Below are positions 25,012 through 33,850 of a stretch of DNA of 64,000 nucleotides, piece by piece (position 1 is the first letter of the stretch; every line of letters starts with the position of its first letter). The translations under genes were made by a program, and so were the position numbers. A model generated the notes under the pieces. It was not told where the DNA came from, ran no database searches, and saw nothing but the letters and a program-made list of their open reading frames with translations. Source of the DNA: Bacillota bacterium (GTDB taxonomy: Bacteria; Bacillota; Clostridia; Christensenellales; Christensenellaceae); assembly GCA_023393165.1 (NCBI GenBank), contig JAEWMJ010000004.1, positions 124,001 to 188,000 of the forward strand. Reading direction: 5' to 3'.

Positions 25012-27123
25012 TTAATCGTCCATCTTGGGGAAGAAATCCGCAAGGGTTGCGGTAGCGTCTTCCACCGGGGGAATCTCATACTCGTAGTTTTCTTCGCTTT
25101 CGGCATGCTTCTTTTCAGGTTTCTCCTCTTCCGGAAGCAGAGCGCGGATGCTCAGCGTGATCCGTTTTTTGGCGGGATCAACGCCCAATACCTTTGCGCG
25201 GACGACATCGCCCACACGAAGCACTTCTTCCACTTTTTCAAGCCGCCTGTTGGTAATCTGGGAAATATGCACCAGGCCGTCTATTGTGGGTTCCAGGGAA
25301 ACGAAAGCGCCGAAGGGCAGTATGCGTACGACAGTGCCTTCCACTTCGCTGCCCACCAGATATTTTTCCGGGGCGAGATCCCAGGGCTTTGGCGAAAGCT
25401 GTTTTAAGCCAAGCGAGATTTTCTTTTTCTCGGGATCGGCATTGAGTACCAGAACTTCGATTTCCTGCCCGTTTTTCAATACTTCGGACGGATGCTTTAC
25501 CTTGGTCCAGCTGATATCCGTGATATGCAGCAGGCCGTCGATTCCGCCGATATCCACAAACGCGCCGAAATCGGTGAGGCGTTTCACTTTGCCGTTTATG
25601 CGGTCGCCTTTCTGGAATGAAGCGTAAAGTTCTTTTTCTTTTTCTTCCTGCTCTTTTTGAAGCACGATTTTATGGGACAGCACAAACCTTCTTTGCCGTT
25701 TATCCACTTCGATCACCTGGACGTCCAGGTCCTGCCCGACAAATTCGTTAAGATCCTCGACATATTTCAGAGAAAGCTGGGAAGCGGGTAAAAACGCGTC
25801 GTAGCCTTCCAGTTTGGCAAGCACGCCGCCCTTAACCACTTTATCAACCTTGATCTTGTAAATCTTCTCACTGTCAAGATTCTCGGTCAATTCTTTCCAT
25901 TTCAGTTTGGATTCAATGGATTTACGGGAGAGCACCACATTCCCTTCCCCATCGTTTAAGGATACCACTTCTGCTTCGATGGTATCGCCAAGGGAAAACA
26001 AATCATTAGGATTTACATCGCCCCTTGCCGTCAGGTTTTCTTTCTTTATGATGCCGTCAGATTTATAACCAATATTTACACATATCTCATTGTCGGTGAT
26101 CTGAACGATCTGGCCGGAAACAACCTGGCCTTTTTTGATATATACAAAAGTCTTTTCCAACTGTGATAAGAAATCATTGTCTTCGCCGCCTTCTGTATTT
26201 GTGTTTTCTACTTCTTCCATGGCTTGGGCAATTTCAGGTGTAACATCCAATGTTACATCATCAATATCCTGTTGAGTTCCCTTGTTTTCGAGTTCAGTCA
26301 TGAGTGTTTTTACCTCCCTAATTAGCCAATCCGGCGTCGATGCACCAGCGACAATACTTATTATATCATCACAATGAATATTTTCAAGTGGCAGTTCGCC
26401 AATATTCTCTATATAAAAAGTATTATTGCAGTTTTTTTTGCACAGTGTATATAGTTTTTCCGTATTTGAAGAATTCTTTCCTCCGATCACCAATACAACG
26501 TCTGATCTTCTGGACAATTCTTCCGCTTCACTCTGCCGTTTTTCGGTTGTATCGCAAATGGAATCAAATATTTCTATATGCGGTATCCGCTCCTCTAAAA
26601 CTGCCGTTACATCGTTCCAGAGCTGTTTTGTTATTGTGGTCTGCGCGACAACAAGAACATTATCCATTTGCGGAAGCGCGCGCGCCTCCTCCGTGCTGTT
26701 CACGACGTGTACCCGGGCATGCGACCATCCCCTGATGCCCATGACTTCCGGGTGGTCTTCCTTGCCCACAATCACAATATGCGCAGCCTCCGAATCCTTC
26801 ACCTTTTCTTGAATTCGTTTCACAAACGGACAGGTCAGATCAAGCAATACAAAATCGTTTTCCCTGATTTCATCAAATACTTTCGCTGGCAGGCCGTGAG
26901 ACCGTACGACCACCAGTGTGGAATCAAGTTTTGGGATATCTGAAACCTTGTCGGCAATATGAACGCCCTTTTGGGCAAGTTCGGCAATTACGTTTTTATT
27001 ATGTATAAGCTCGCCTATGGTATAGATATGATCATATTTGTTTATAACATCGAATACGGAATCCACGGCGCGTTTTACGCCAAAACAGAACCCTGCGTTT
27101 TTTGCCGTTATGATTTCAGCCAT
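25012..27123 (-). CDS. ispH-rpsA: Fused 4-hydroxy-3-methylbut-2-enyl diphosphate reductase and ribosomal protein S1 (IspH-RpsA)
   Basis: 703 residues. Residues 1 to about 285 are IspH/LytB with the three iron-sulfur cysteines in NAGFCFGVKRAV, LLDLTCPFVK and IFDSICDTTEKRQ. It makes IPP and DMAPP, the last step of the MEP pathway. After an acidic linker (about 285-325), four S1 RNA-binding repeats follow: KKGQVVSGQIV, LGDTIEAEVV, KGDRINGKVKRLTDFGAF and VGSEVEGTVVRILPFGAF. The same fusion is known in many clostridia. The C-terminal 40 residues are acidic and low-complexity. It follows plsC with an 8-base overlap. Confidence 0.96.
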   Translation of the reverse strand: MAEIITAKNAGFCFGVKRAVDSVFDVINKYDHIYTIGELIHNKNVIAELAQKGVHIADKVSDIPKLDSTLVVVRSHGLPAKVFDEIRENDFVLLDLTCPFVKRIQEKVKDSEAAHIVIVGKEDHPEVMGIRGWSHARVHVVNSTEEARALPQMDNVLVVAQTTITKQLWNDVTAVLEERIPHIEIFDSICDTTEKRQSEAEELSRRSDVVLVIGGKNSSNTEKLYTLCKKNCNNTFYIENIGELPLENIHCDDIISIVAGASTPDWLIREVKTLMTELENKGTQQDIDDVTLDVTPEIAQAMEEVENTNTEGGEDNDFLSQLEKTFVYIKKGQVVSGQIVQITDNEICVNIGYKSDGIIKKENLTARGDVNPNDLFSLGDTIEAEVVSLNDGEGNVVLSRKSIESKLKWKELTENLDSEKIYKIKVDKVVKGGVLAKLEGYDAFLPASQLSLKYVEDLNEFVGQDLDVQVIEVDKRQRRFVLSHKIVLQKEQEEKEKELYASFQKGDRINGKVKRLTDFGAFVDIGGIDGLLHITDISWTKVKHPSEVLKNGQEIEVLVLNADPEKKKISLGLKQLSPKPWDLAPEKYLVGSEVEGTVVRILPFGAFVSLEPTIDGLVHISQITNRRLEKVEEVLRVGDVVRAKVLGVDPAKKRITLSIRALLPEEEKPEKKHAESEENYEYEIPPVEDATATLADFFPKMDD

Positions 27124-27724
27124 TTTTTATACTCTCTTTTAAAGCTGTCATTTTTTTAAATAAAATTTGCGTTATTTCTGCAACCGTCTCGTTGTCTGTC
27201 CGGCCGTCTGCAATCTCTTTTACATCAAGGCGCTCTCCGGCTGCTACGGTTACCCTGTGAAATATTCTGTACCCTTTGCAGTCAATGTATACCGGCAAAA
27301 CCGGCGTGTCTGTTTTGAGGGCGATAACGGCGGCGCCAATTTCAAAAGGCTGCATTTCACCCGTCTCTGATCTGTGTCCTTCCGGGAAAATTCCCAGACT
27401 CTGGTTGTTTTTAAGCGCCGTCAGCGCGGCTTTCATAGCTTTTAAATCGCTTTTTCCGCGCCCAACCGGAATTACGCCCATCCCCAGAAAAAATCTCTTT
27501 AAAAAACCGTTTTTAAATAATTCCTCTTTGGCCATGTATCTGAGATTGACAGGCCTGACCAGATGCCCCAAAAGGATCGGATCCCAGTTTGAATTGTGGT
27601 TGGCAATCACTATACATTTTTCTTTAAAATGCAGATTCTTTGCGTTAACCACCCTGGGCAGAAAAGCAAAGTTGATTACCAGCCATGCCGGTATTCTGAT
27701 AAGATTATAAAGAGCGTTGTTCAT
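27116..27724 (-). CDS. plsC: 1-acylglycerol-3-phosphate O-acyltransferase (PlsC)
   Basis: 202 residues; membrane-associated acyltransferase making phosphatidic acid from lysophosphatidic acid. The catalytic NHx4D-type motif is ANHNSNWD (H43, D48). The glycerophosphate-binding motif FPEGHRS is near residue 115, and IPVGRGKSDL before it also fits the family. A hydrophobic N-terminal segment is present. The cmk stop overlaps its ATG by 4 bases, and its 3' end overlaps ispH-rpsA by 8. The cmk-plsC-ispH-rpsA order is common in clostridia. Confidence 0.93.
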   Translation of the reverse strand: MNNALYNLIRIPAWLVINFAFLPRVVNAKNLHFKEKCIVIANHNSNWDPILLGHLVRPVNLRYMAKEELFKNGFLKRFFLGMGVIPVGRGKSDLKAMKAALTALKNNQSLGIFPEGHRSETGEMQPFEIGAAVIALKTDTPVLPVYIDCKGYRIFHRVTVAAGERLDVKEIADGRTDNETVAEITQILFKKMTALKESIKNG

Positions 27725-28377
27725 TTCGACAGTATTGCGCCCATTATTTGCGCAACTACCTCCTCGATGCTTAAATTCGTCGTGTCTACCAAAACAGCGT
27801 CTTCAGCCTGTCTTAAAGGCGCAAATTCACGGTTTGAATCAGTGGCGTCACGCGCGATGATATCCTTCTCTATCTGCCCGACCGTGATATCCGGACGCGC
27901 TTCGTGAATCTCGAGATATCTCCTTTGGGCGCGAACAGCCGCGGATGCGGTTATATAAAATTTAAAATCGGCGTCAGGAAGCACATATGTTCCTATATCG
28001 CGTCCGTCCATCACGATATCGTATTGGTCCGCCACCTGCCGCTGAAGCCCAACAAGCTTGATGCGTACATCAGGAATCACCGCCACATCGGAAGCGCCCT
28101 TTGATACTTCGGGCGTACGGATAAAAGGCGTAACGTCCCTTCCGTTTATGAACAACAATTGTCTGCCGTCCAGATATTCCACCTTTAAATCGACATCCGG
28201 CAGCCCGGCGGTCACCGCTTCATGGTTGTTTACATCTATATTACGGCTTAAAAACGCGTAGGCAACCGCACGGTACATGGCTCCCGTATCCAGATAGTTG
28301 AATCCAAGTCTTTTGGCAATTGACTTTGCGACCGTACTCTTTCCTGCGCCTGCAGGGCCGTCCAAAGCAATCTTCAT
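27721..28377 (-). CDS. cmk: Cytidylate kinase (Cmk)
   Basis: 218 residues; phosphorylates CMP and dCMP. The P-loop is GPAGAGKSTVAKSIAKRL (residues 6-23), followed by YLDTGAMYRAVAY and MDGRDIGTYVLPDA, which define the family. RAQRRYLE and DRNREFAPL-like DSNREFAPLRQAEDAVLVDT are also seen. It lies 1 base from ispA and overlaps plsC by 4 bases. Confidence 0.96.
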   Translation of the reverse strand: MKIALDGPAGAGKSTVAKSIAKRLGFNYLDTGAMYRAVAYAFLSRNIDVNNHEAVTAGLPDVDLKVEYLDGRQLLFINGRDVTPFIRTPEVSKGASDVAVIPDVRIKLVGLQRQVADQYDIVMDGRDIGTYVLPDADFKFYITASAAVRAQRRYLEIHEARPDITVGQIEKDIIARDATDSNREFAPLRQAEDAVLVDTTNLSIEEVVAQIMGAILSK

Positions 28378-28378
28378 A

Positions 28379-29260
28379 TTATTTTTTCCTCTTTAAAACG
28401 ATCTCTGCAAGTTCGCGCAGCGGACCTGCTTTTTCTCCGAATATATCAAGGGCTTCTAACGCTTCCTGTGTTTTTTCATCCGCGATTCTAAGAGACTTTT
28501 CAACGCCGTAAAGCGTTGGAAACGTAAATTTACCGGCCGCCTTGTCCTTACCCACTGTTTTACCCATGCTTTTTGTGTCCCCCGTGATATCCAGAACGTC
28601 GTCCGTGATCTGGAATATAAGACCGATATTTTCCCCGAACGTTTGAATGGCTTTGATGTAGGACTCGGCCGGATTACAAAGAAGCAGGCCTGAAAGAAGC
28701 GCCGCCTCTATCAGTGCGCCCGTCTTTTTTTCATGGACAAAATACAGTTCCCGCTCGGTCAGTATCTGCCCCTCGTTTTCTATATCGCCGCATTGCCCGG
28801 TCACCATGCCCTGCGCGCCTGCTCCTTGAGCTACAGCCTGTATGGCCCGGGTGTGCGCCTGAAGATTATTCGGATATTTCAGGGCATTTTTGAGCATCAC
28901 CTCAAATCCGAGGTTTAAAAGCGCGTCTCCGGTGAGTATTGCGAATGCTTCTCCGAACATAACATGGTTGGTCGGTTTGCCGCGCCGTAGTTCGTCGTTG
29001 TCCATTGCCGGAAGATCGTCGTGTATAAGAGAATAAGTATGTATGAGTTCAATAGCGCACGCGATATCCAGTGTTTCATTGATGTCTCCGTCCAGCAAAC
29101 TGTTTGCCATGATATTAAGCTGAGGCCTGATCCGTTTCCCGCCTGCCATGACGCTGTAATTCATGGACGATTTCAGCGTTTCGTTGGCTTCGGGTATAAT
29201 CATCAGCTGAAGGAGCCTTGATTCAACCAGTTTCTTTTTAGCTTCAAACAAATCATTCAT
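28379..29260 (-). CDS. ispA: Farnesyl/geranyl diphosphate synthase (IspA, polyprenyl synthetase family)
   Basis: 293 residues from the ATG at 29260 (MNDLFEAKKKLVESRL), preceded by AGGCGGAA; an in-frame ATG at 29278 lacks a site. The first aspartate-rich motif is DDLPAMDND and the second is DDVLDITGD. GGKRIRPQL and FGENIGLIFQITDD are characteristic. The small residues before the first motif (THYSLIHDD-like HTYSLIHDD) suggest a short-chain (C15) product. It overlaps xseB by 8 bases. It uses the IPP and DMAPP made by IspH encoded downstream. Confidence 0.93.
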   Translation of the reverse strand: MNDLFEAKKKLVESRLLQLMIIPEANETLKSSMNYSVMAGGKRIRPQLNIMANSLLDGDINETLDIACAIELIHTYSLIHDDLPAMDNDELRRGKPTNHVMFGEAFAILTGDALLNLGFEVMLKNALKYPNNLQAHTRAIQAVAQGAGAQGMVTGQCGDIENEGQILTERELYFVHEKKTGALIEAALLSGLLLCNPAESYIKAIQTFGENIGLIFQITDDVLDITGDTKSMGKTVGKDKAAGKFTFPTLYGVEKSLRIADEKTQEALEALDIFGEKAGPLRELAEIVLKRKK

Positions 29261-29477
29261 CTGGTATTCCGCCTTCATTCAAATTGTTATTATTAATAAT
29301 TTCAATTTCCTGTTCGTAAGCGTTCAGCAATTCCTGGGCCTGCGCGGCTGTTTTCATTCCCTTTTTGTATAATTCCACCGCCTCATCCAGGGATACTGCG
29401 GAATCGTTCAGCCGGGCGCTGATATCGCTCAGTTCTGCTAAGTATTCTTCGATGTTTTTTTTATTTTCCGCTTTCAT
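29253..29477 (-). CDS. xseB: Exodeoxyribonuclease VII small subunit (XseB)
   Basis: 74 residues, the usual XseB size, with the family core IEEYLAELSDISARLND, then SLDEAVELYKKGM and an acidic C-terminus. It forms the exonuclease VII complex with XseA, encoded immediately upstream (17-base overlap). It overlaps ispA by 8 bases. The xseA-xseB-ispA order is conserved in Bacillota. Confidence 0.93.
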   Translation of the reverse strand: MKAENKKNIEEYLAELSDISARLNDSAVSLDEAVELYKKGMKTAAQAQELLNAYEQEIEIINNNNLNEGGIPDE

Positions 29478-30675
29478 TCCCGCACCTCTTCCCGGTTACG
29501 CGCGCCGAAACAGACCCGTCTTTAAGCAGCACTGTCAGTTCGTCGTCTTCACGTACCTGGTCTATGCTCGTCACAACCGCGCCTTGGCTGCGCACCACCG
29601 CGTACCCTCTTTTAAACGCCTCATAAGGATTTAAAAGTTTGATGCTGCCCGCGTATTCCGATATCTGATTTTGGTAACGATCCATTTTATTTAATAATAT
29701 ATCATAAATACGCTGTTTATTGAAAGATATTTCTTTTTTGCGAACATCCATTTTGGCCCTTATGATATTTAAATTCAGGGAAGATCTTGCGGATTCAAGC
29801 GCAAATCTGCGGTCTTCCATCTTTGCGGAAACCAGATACGAAATGGTATCCGCAAGCGACATTATATTTTCCTGTATCTCCTGCTTATCCGGCAGGCAGA
29901 TTTCAGCCGCGGCCGAAGGCGTAGGCACCCTTACGTCCGCTGCGAAATCGCAGAGCGTAAAATCGATCTCATGTCCCACCGCGCTTACAACAGGTATTAT
30001 GGAGTCGTATACGGCCATTACGACCTTTTCCGTATTGAACGCCGACATATCTTCGGCAGATCCGCCTCCGCGCGCTACGATCACGATATCAGCGTTTCCC
30101 ATCCGGTTGAAATACCGGATTCCCTGTACGATCTCGTCCGGCGCCGTTTCGCCCTGCACTTTTGCCGGATAAACCGAAAGTTTTACGGTATTGTTCCTTC
30201 TCGCGGCAATATTCATGATATCGTGTACCGCTGCGCCGTTTGCGGACGTTACGATTCCGATGCGGCGCGGATATCTGGGCAGTATTTTCTTATGCGCAGG
30301 GTCGAAAATTCCCTGCGAACTGAGTTTTTCCTTTAATTCGGCCAGTTTCAGATACATATCGCCCAGGCCGGCCACCGTGAACGAACGCACCAGAAAACGG
30401 TAGCGTCCGCTCTTTTTATATAAAGTAGCGGAGCCCCGCGCGATTATCGTTTCGCCGTCCTTTAAATCCGCAAAATTCGGAACGGAGATCACATCCGGAA
30501 TCATGCACTCGATCAGCGCATTCTCGTCTTTCAGTGAAAAAAAGGCGTTCATATATTTCATATTCACGCCGGTAAGTTCCCCCCTGAGATAAAGATCGGA
30601 AAGAAGGCTGTCCGAATACAGCTTGTCTTCCACATAATTATTCAGTTGGGTTACTGTTAAAACAAAATCATCCAT
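29461..30675 (-). CDS. xseA: Exodeoxyribonuclease VII large subunit (XseA)
   Basis: 404 residues. The N-terminal OB-fold starts TVTQLNNYVEDKLYSDSLL-type sequence (LYLRGELTGVN). The catalytic domain has RIGIVTSANGAAVHDIMN, IVIARGGGSAEDMSAFN and VSAVGHEIDFTLCDFAADVRVPTPSAAAE-type sequence. It degrades single-stranded DNA from both ends together with XseB. It overlaps folD by 8 bases and xseB by 17. Confidence 0.96.
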   Translation of the reverse strand: MDDFVLTVTQLNNYVEDKLYSDSLLSDLYLRGELTGVNMKYMNAFFSLKDENALIECMIPDVISVPNFADLKDGETIIARGSATLYKKSGRYRFLVRSFTVAGLGDMYLKLAELKEKLSSQGIFDPAHKKILPRYPRRIGIVTSANGAAVHDIMNIAARRNNTVKLSVYPAKVQGETAPDEIVQGIRYFNRMGNADIVIVARGGGSAEDMSAFNTEKVVMAVYDSIIPVVSAVGHEIDFTLCDFAADVRVPTPSAAAEICLPDKQEIQENIMSLADTISYLVSAKMEDRRFALESARSSLNLNIIRAKMDVRKKEISFNKQRIYDILLNKMDRYQNQISEYAGSIKLLNPYEAFKRGYAVVRSQGAVVTSIDQVREDDELTVLLKDGSVSARVTGKRCGNESGK

Positions 30676-31513
30676 ACATTTCGCATGCTTCCACGGTATT
30701 ATCCATCAGCATGGTGATGGTCATCGGGCCCACCCCGCCGGGAACGGGCGTTATATACGCGGCTTTTGCCGCCGCTTCATCGAACTTGACGTCCCCTTTC
30801 AGTTTTCCTTCCACACGGTTGATGCCGACGTCGATAACGATCGCGCCTTCCTTGATAAATTTGCCGGTTATAAATTCCGGACGGCCGATGGCGGCTATCA
30901 GAATGTCCGCCGATGCGCATACCTTCGCAAGATCCTTTGTCCGGGAATGGCACATGGTGACCGTGCAGTTTTCATTCAAAAGCAGGATGGAAACCGGTTT
31001 GCCCACGATATTGCTTCTCCCGACAACCACCGCGTGTTTGCCCGCCATATCCGCTCCCGTTTTTTTGATCAGTTTGACGCATGCTTTCGGAGTGCAGGAA
31101 ACGAATCCCGGCAACCCTGTAAAAAGAGCGCCCGCGCTCTGTACATGGAAACCGTCCACGTCCTTTTGGGGAGAAATCGCGCGTATGATTTCCGATTCGT
31201 CTATATGCTCAGGCAGCGGCAGTTGCACCAGTATCCCGTGAAATTTAGGGTCGTTGTTGTATTTTTGAATAAGATTCAAAAGCTCATCCTGGGATGTGGA
31301 AGCTCTCATGCGGAGCACCTCGGAATGAATTCCGATTTCATGGCATGCCTTTTCCTTGTTGTTGACATAAACCTGGGACGCCGGATCTTCTCCCACCAGT
31401 ATCACAACAAGTCCGGGAGTCTTTCCCTTTGCCTTCAGATCCTCCACCTTCCGTTTCAATTCATCCCGAATCTCCTGAGAGAGTTCTTTTCCGCTGATCA
31501 ATTCTGCACTCAT
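30668..31513 (-). CDS. folD: Methylenetetrahydrofolate dehydrogenase/cyclohydrolase (FolD)
   Basis: 281 residues; interconverts 5,10-methylene-, methenyl- and 10-formyl-tetrahydrofolate using NADP. YVNNKEKACHEIGIHSEV contains the catalytic lysine region. Family signatures are GILVQLPLPEH, QKDVDGFH, and GRSNIVGKPVSILLL; PVPGGVGPMTITMLMDNT is at the end. GGAGG lies before the ATG at 31513. A promoter with an extended -10 lies upstream. Confidence 0.97.
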   Translation of the reverse strand: MSAELISGKELSQEIRDELKRKVEDLKAKGKTPGLVVILVGEDPASQVYVNNKEKACHEIGIHSEVLRMRASTSQDELLNLIQKYNNDPKFHGILVQLPLPEHIDESEIIRAISPQKDVDGFHVQSAGALFTGLPGFVSCTPKACVKLIKKTGADMAGKHAVVVGRSNIVGKPVSILLLNENCTVTMCHSRTKDLAKVCASADILIAAIGRPEFITGKFIKEGAIVIDVGINRVEGKLKGDVKFDEAAAKAAYITPVPGGVGPMTITMLMDNTVEACEMYG

Positions 31514-31579
31514 TCAGTATCCTCCCTGTAAAATCTTGATAAACGCGGAATCCGCGCGTATTTTTCATTGTACTCATAT

Positions 31580-31588
31580 ATTATATCA
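31580..31588 (-). promoter_or_regulatory. Extended -10 promoter of folD-xseA-xseB-ispA-cmk-plsC
   Basis: TGATATAAT on the minus strand is an extended -10 element (TGnTATAAT) about 70 bases upstream of folD. The -35 region is AT-rich without a clear TTGACA. The 116-base gap after the TsaD-like gene also holds a small ACGCG/CGCGT hairpin in the leader. Confidence 0.5.
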
Positions 31589-31629
31589 CATTTTTGATTT
31601 GAAATTTTAAACGGTATTTCATTATCCCG

Positions 31630-32583
31630 CTAATTATCTTCATCCAGTTTCAGATATGTTTTTGCAGCCCATTTTGCAAGCCCCGCCGCATTGTCCGCCG
31701 AATATTCTTTTTGGGCAAAAAATATTTCCATATCGCCGCATAGGGTATTCCTGATTTCATTTTTGATGAATTCGTTGGATATCACGCCCCCGAAAAGCAA
31801 GGCCCGGCTGATTCCGGCAAAATCGGATGCTTTTGCCAGAGCAGCGGCGATTGTCCGGGCAATCGCATATTGCACGGCAATACAGACTTCCCCGCCTGAT
31901 TCGCCGGCTTCGAGCGCGCGCATTGCCTGCGCCTCCACGCCCGAGAAATGAAAATCGGCGTCCTTTACGCTTATTTTGAATTTAAGCTTTCCGGAAGCGC
32001 CTGTTGCACATTTCTCCACAGAAGGCCCGCATGGAAAAGGAAATCCAAGCTTGTTTCCAATACGGTCCACAAGCTGTCCGGCAGGCAGGTCCAGTGTCCG
32101 GCCTTCGATAGAGATTCCAAGCTGATCCCCCGGCACATCTTCCACCCGCAGAATTTCGCTTGTACCGCCCGAGAGATGCACCGCCAGGAAAGGAAACTTT
32201 ATATCATTCCCAATCAAAGCCGCATGGATATGCGCATGCTGGTGAGTGCTTTCAAAAAACAAGGCATCGGCAGCCGATGCAATTGAGGCGCCAATGCTCT
32301 TTGAAACCTGAAAAACGGGCATATAGGAACCTTGCTGCGGCCTTGGAGCCGCGGAAGCCGCCACTGCCCTGATCCGGCCCAAACGCCCCAGTTTGTTTTC
32401 CAGCATCATTTCCTGAATGTTTTTAATATGCAGGAAAACAGCGTCAGATTGACGGAGTCCCTTTTCATTTTTTCCTACCGGGAGCATGACCCTCTTATGC
32501 AGCAAAATATCGCCCGCAATACTGCATACTGCGAGCGACGTGGTGTAACAACTGGTATCAATTCCAATAAAAACGGCGGGCAT
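31630..32583 (-). CDS. TsaD/Kae1-like ASKHA protein (peptidase M22 family paralogue)
   Basis: 317 residues of the TsaD/Gcp fold. The N-terminus FIGIDTSCYTTSLAV replaces the usual IETSCDETA. A metal-type HxxxH is seen in STHQHAHIHAAL, then LSGGTSEILRV, GRTLDLPAGQLVDRIGNKLG and LLFGGVISNEFIK. It is shorter and more diverged than housekeeping TsaD, so it is probably the clostridial paralogue found beside nusB rather than the tRNA t6A enzyme itself. Its ATG shares one base with the nusB stop. Function is unknown. Confidence 0.75.
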   Translation of the reverse strand: MPAVFIGIDTSCYTTSLAVCSIAGDILLHKRVMLPVGKNEKGLRQSDAVFLHIKNIQEMMLENKLGRLGRIRAVAASAAPRPQQGSYMPVFQVSKSIGASIASAADALFFESTHQHAHIHAALIGNDIKFPFLAVHLSGGTSEILRVEDVPGDQLGISIEGRTLDLPAGQLVDRIGNKLGFPFPCGPSVEKCATGASGKLKFKISVKDADFHFSGVEAQAMRALEAGESGGEVCIAVQYAIARTIAAALAKASDFAGISRALLFGGVISNEFIKNEIRNTLCGDMEIFFAQKEYSADNAAGLAKWAAKTYLKLDEDN

Positions 32584-32990
32584 CAGGATAACTCCTTTAA
32601 ATAACCGCCGATCACACCGTTGATATAAGACGGCGCCTTGGGTGACGAATACTTTTTGGCCAGATCCACCGCTTCGTTTACCAGGATATTGTGCGGCGTA
32701 TCAGTATACAGTATTTCAAAAAAAGCCAGCCGCAATATGGCCAGATCCACCTTGGATATCCTGCTTATATTCCATCCGATGGAATACTTTTCTATGTTTT
32801 CATCGATCTCTTCTGCCCTTGCGGGGTAGGAACCAATGATATGATTGATATACTCAATATTTTCATCTGAAAGTTTATTTACCTTAAGAATATCCGGCAT
32901 CTCATATAACGTATCGATGCTCAGGACGCCGGTGATTCCGTATTCATAAATCAATTTCATTGCTGCTTCACGCGCTGTTCTTCTGCTCAT
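32583..32990 (-). CDS. nusB: Transcription antitermination factor NusB
   Basis: 135 residues, all-helical. RRTAREAAMKLIYEYGI at the N-terminus, then NIEKYSIGWNISRISKVDLAILRLAFFEI-type sequence and VNEAVDLAKKYSSPKAPSYINGVIG at the C-terminus match NusB. It joins NusE in rRNA antitermination. It shares single-base stop/start overlaps with the DUF2273 gene upstream and the TsaD-like gene downstream. Confidence 0.95.
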   Translation of the reverse strand: MSRRTAREAAMKLIYEYGITGVLSIDTLYEMPDILKVNKLSDENIEYINHIIGSYPARAEEIDENIEKYSIGWNISRISKVDLAILRLAFFEILYTDTPHNILVNEAVDLAKKYSSPKAPSYINGVIGGYLKELS

Positions 32991-33199
32991 TATTTCTTAA
33001 AAAGGGAAGTGAACCAGTCGGATACTCTCTCACGTGCCTGTGGGTTGGCGCCAAAAAATGCTCCGACGCCCACACAAACCAAAATGAGCAGGGTTGCCCA
33101 AAAACCTACTGTCAAAAACAATATTGCGATCGCAAGACCGATACACATACCAATAAATAGGCCTTTGTTCTCCCGAATCCAGTTTTGGAACGCTTCCAT
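32990..33199 (-). CDS. DUF2273 small membrane protein
   Basis: 69 residues with two close membrane segments (about 14-32 and 34-50) and a basic amphipathic end (RERVSDWFTSLFKK). This size and pattern, between amaP and nusB in an asp23 cluster, is that of the DUF2273 family. Its role is not established; a part in anchoring or organising Asp23 at the membrane is inferred from the neighbours. It shares one base with amaP and one with nusB. Confidence 0.82.
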   Translation of the reverse strand: MEAFQNWIRENKGLFIGMCIGLAIAILFLTVGFWATLLILVCVGVGAFFGANPQARERVSDWFTSLFKK

Positions 33200-33765
33200 C
33201 AGTTACCTCCGATTATTTTATTCGCCTTTATCGTTTCATCTATTGACGTAACCGTGATCTTCGCCTGTTTCACCTTTATTCCGGAATAAGTTTCGATGTA
33301 ATTTATAAGTCCTGCCTGCAGATCCTGGGTGATATCCGGAATGCTTACGTCAGGCAAAATGCTTATTTTTACATTGATTTCGATCTGATCGCCCAACGAC
33401 AGAATTTTAACCGCAACGGCTTTGACGGCTCCCGTCTGGCGGACGAACTTACCCGCAAGTTCCTCCAGAGCGCTTATCGCGATGGATATCTTGCCGTTTT
33501 CAAAAGAAGCAATAACGGCAGTTTTCGGCTGCTCTTTTTTTATTCCAAAGAACAACAGGCAAATACCGACCACGAGCATAACGCCCAGAATCACGACATA
33601 TATTGCCCTGTACCAAATACTACCGTCTATGATCGTATATGTTACCTGTGTCAGATTCTCCGCCGGTAATAAGCCGAATATGATTGCCAGTACGAACAAA
33701 CACAAAGCGATTACGGCAAGCAAGTATATTGAAAAAATTATGCGTGTGGATACCTTCATTTTCAT
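33199..33765 (-). CDS. amaP: Alkaline shock membrane-anchor protein AmaP
   Basis: 188 residues from the ATG at 33765, preceded by GGAGGAG; more upstream codons lack a site. Two membrane segments (about residues 8-30 and 54-76) are followed by a cytoplasmic Asp23-like domain (SIAISALEELAGKFVRQ, then QIEINVKISILPDVSIPD). In Staphylococcus AmaP tethers Asp23 to the membrane. It sits 85 bases after asp23 and overlaps the DUF2273 gene by one base. Confidence 0.85.
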   Translation of the reverse strand: MKMKVSTRIIFSIYLLAVIALCLFVLAIIFGLLPAENLTQVTYTIIDGSIWYRAIYVVILGVMLVVGICLLFFGIKKEQPKTAVIASFENGKISIAISALEELAGKFVRQTGAVKAVAVKILSLGDQIEINVKISILPDVSIPDITQDLQAGLINYIETYSGIKVKQAKITVTSIDETIKANKIIGGN

Positions 33766-33850
33766 TGATTTCTCCTCCGTAAAAACCGCATATTCCGGAT
33801 TTCCGCAAAAAGAGGGCATGCAAAACGGAAAACATACGGATTATCTTTAA

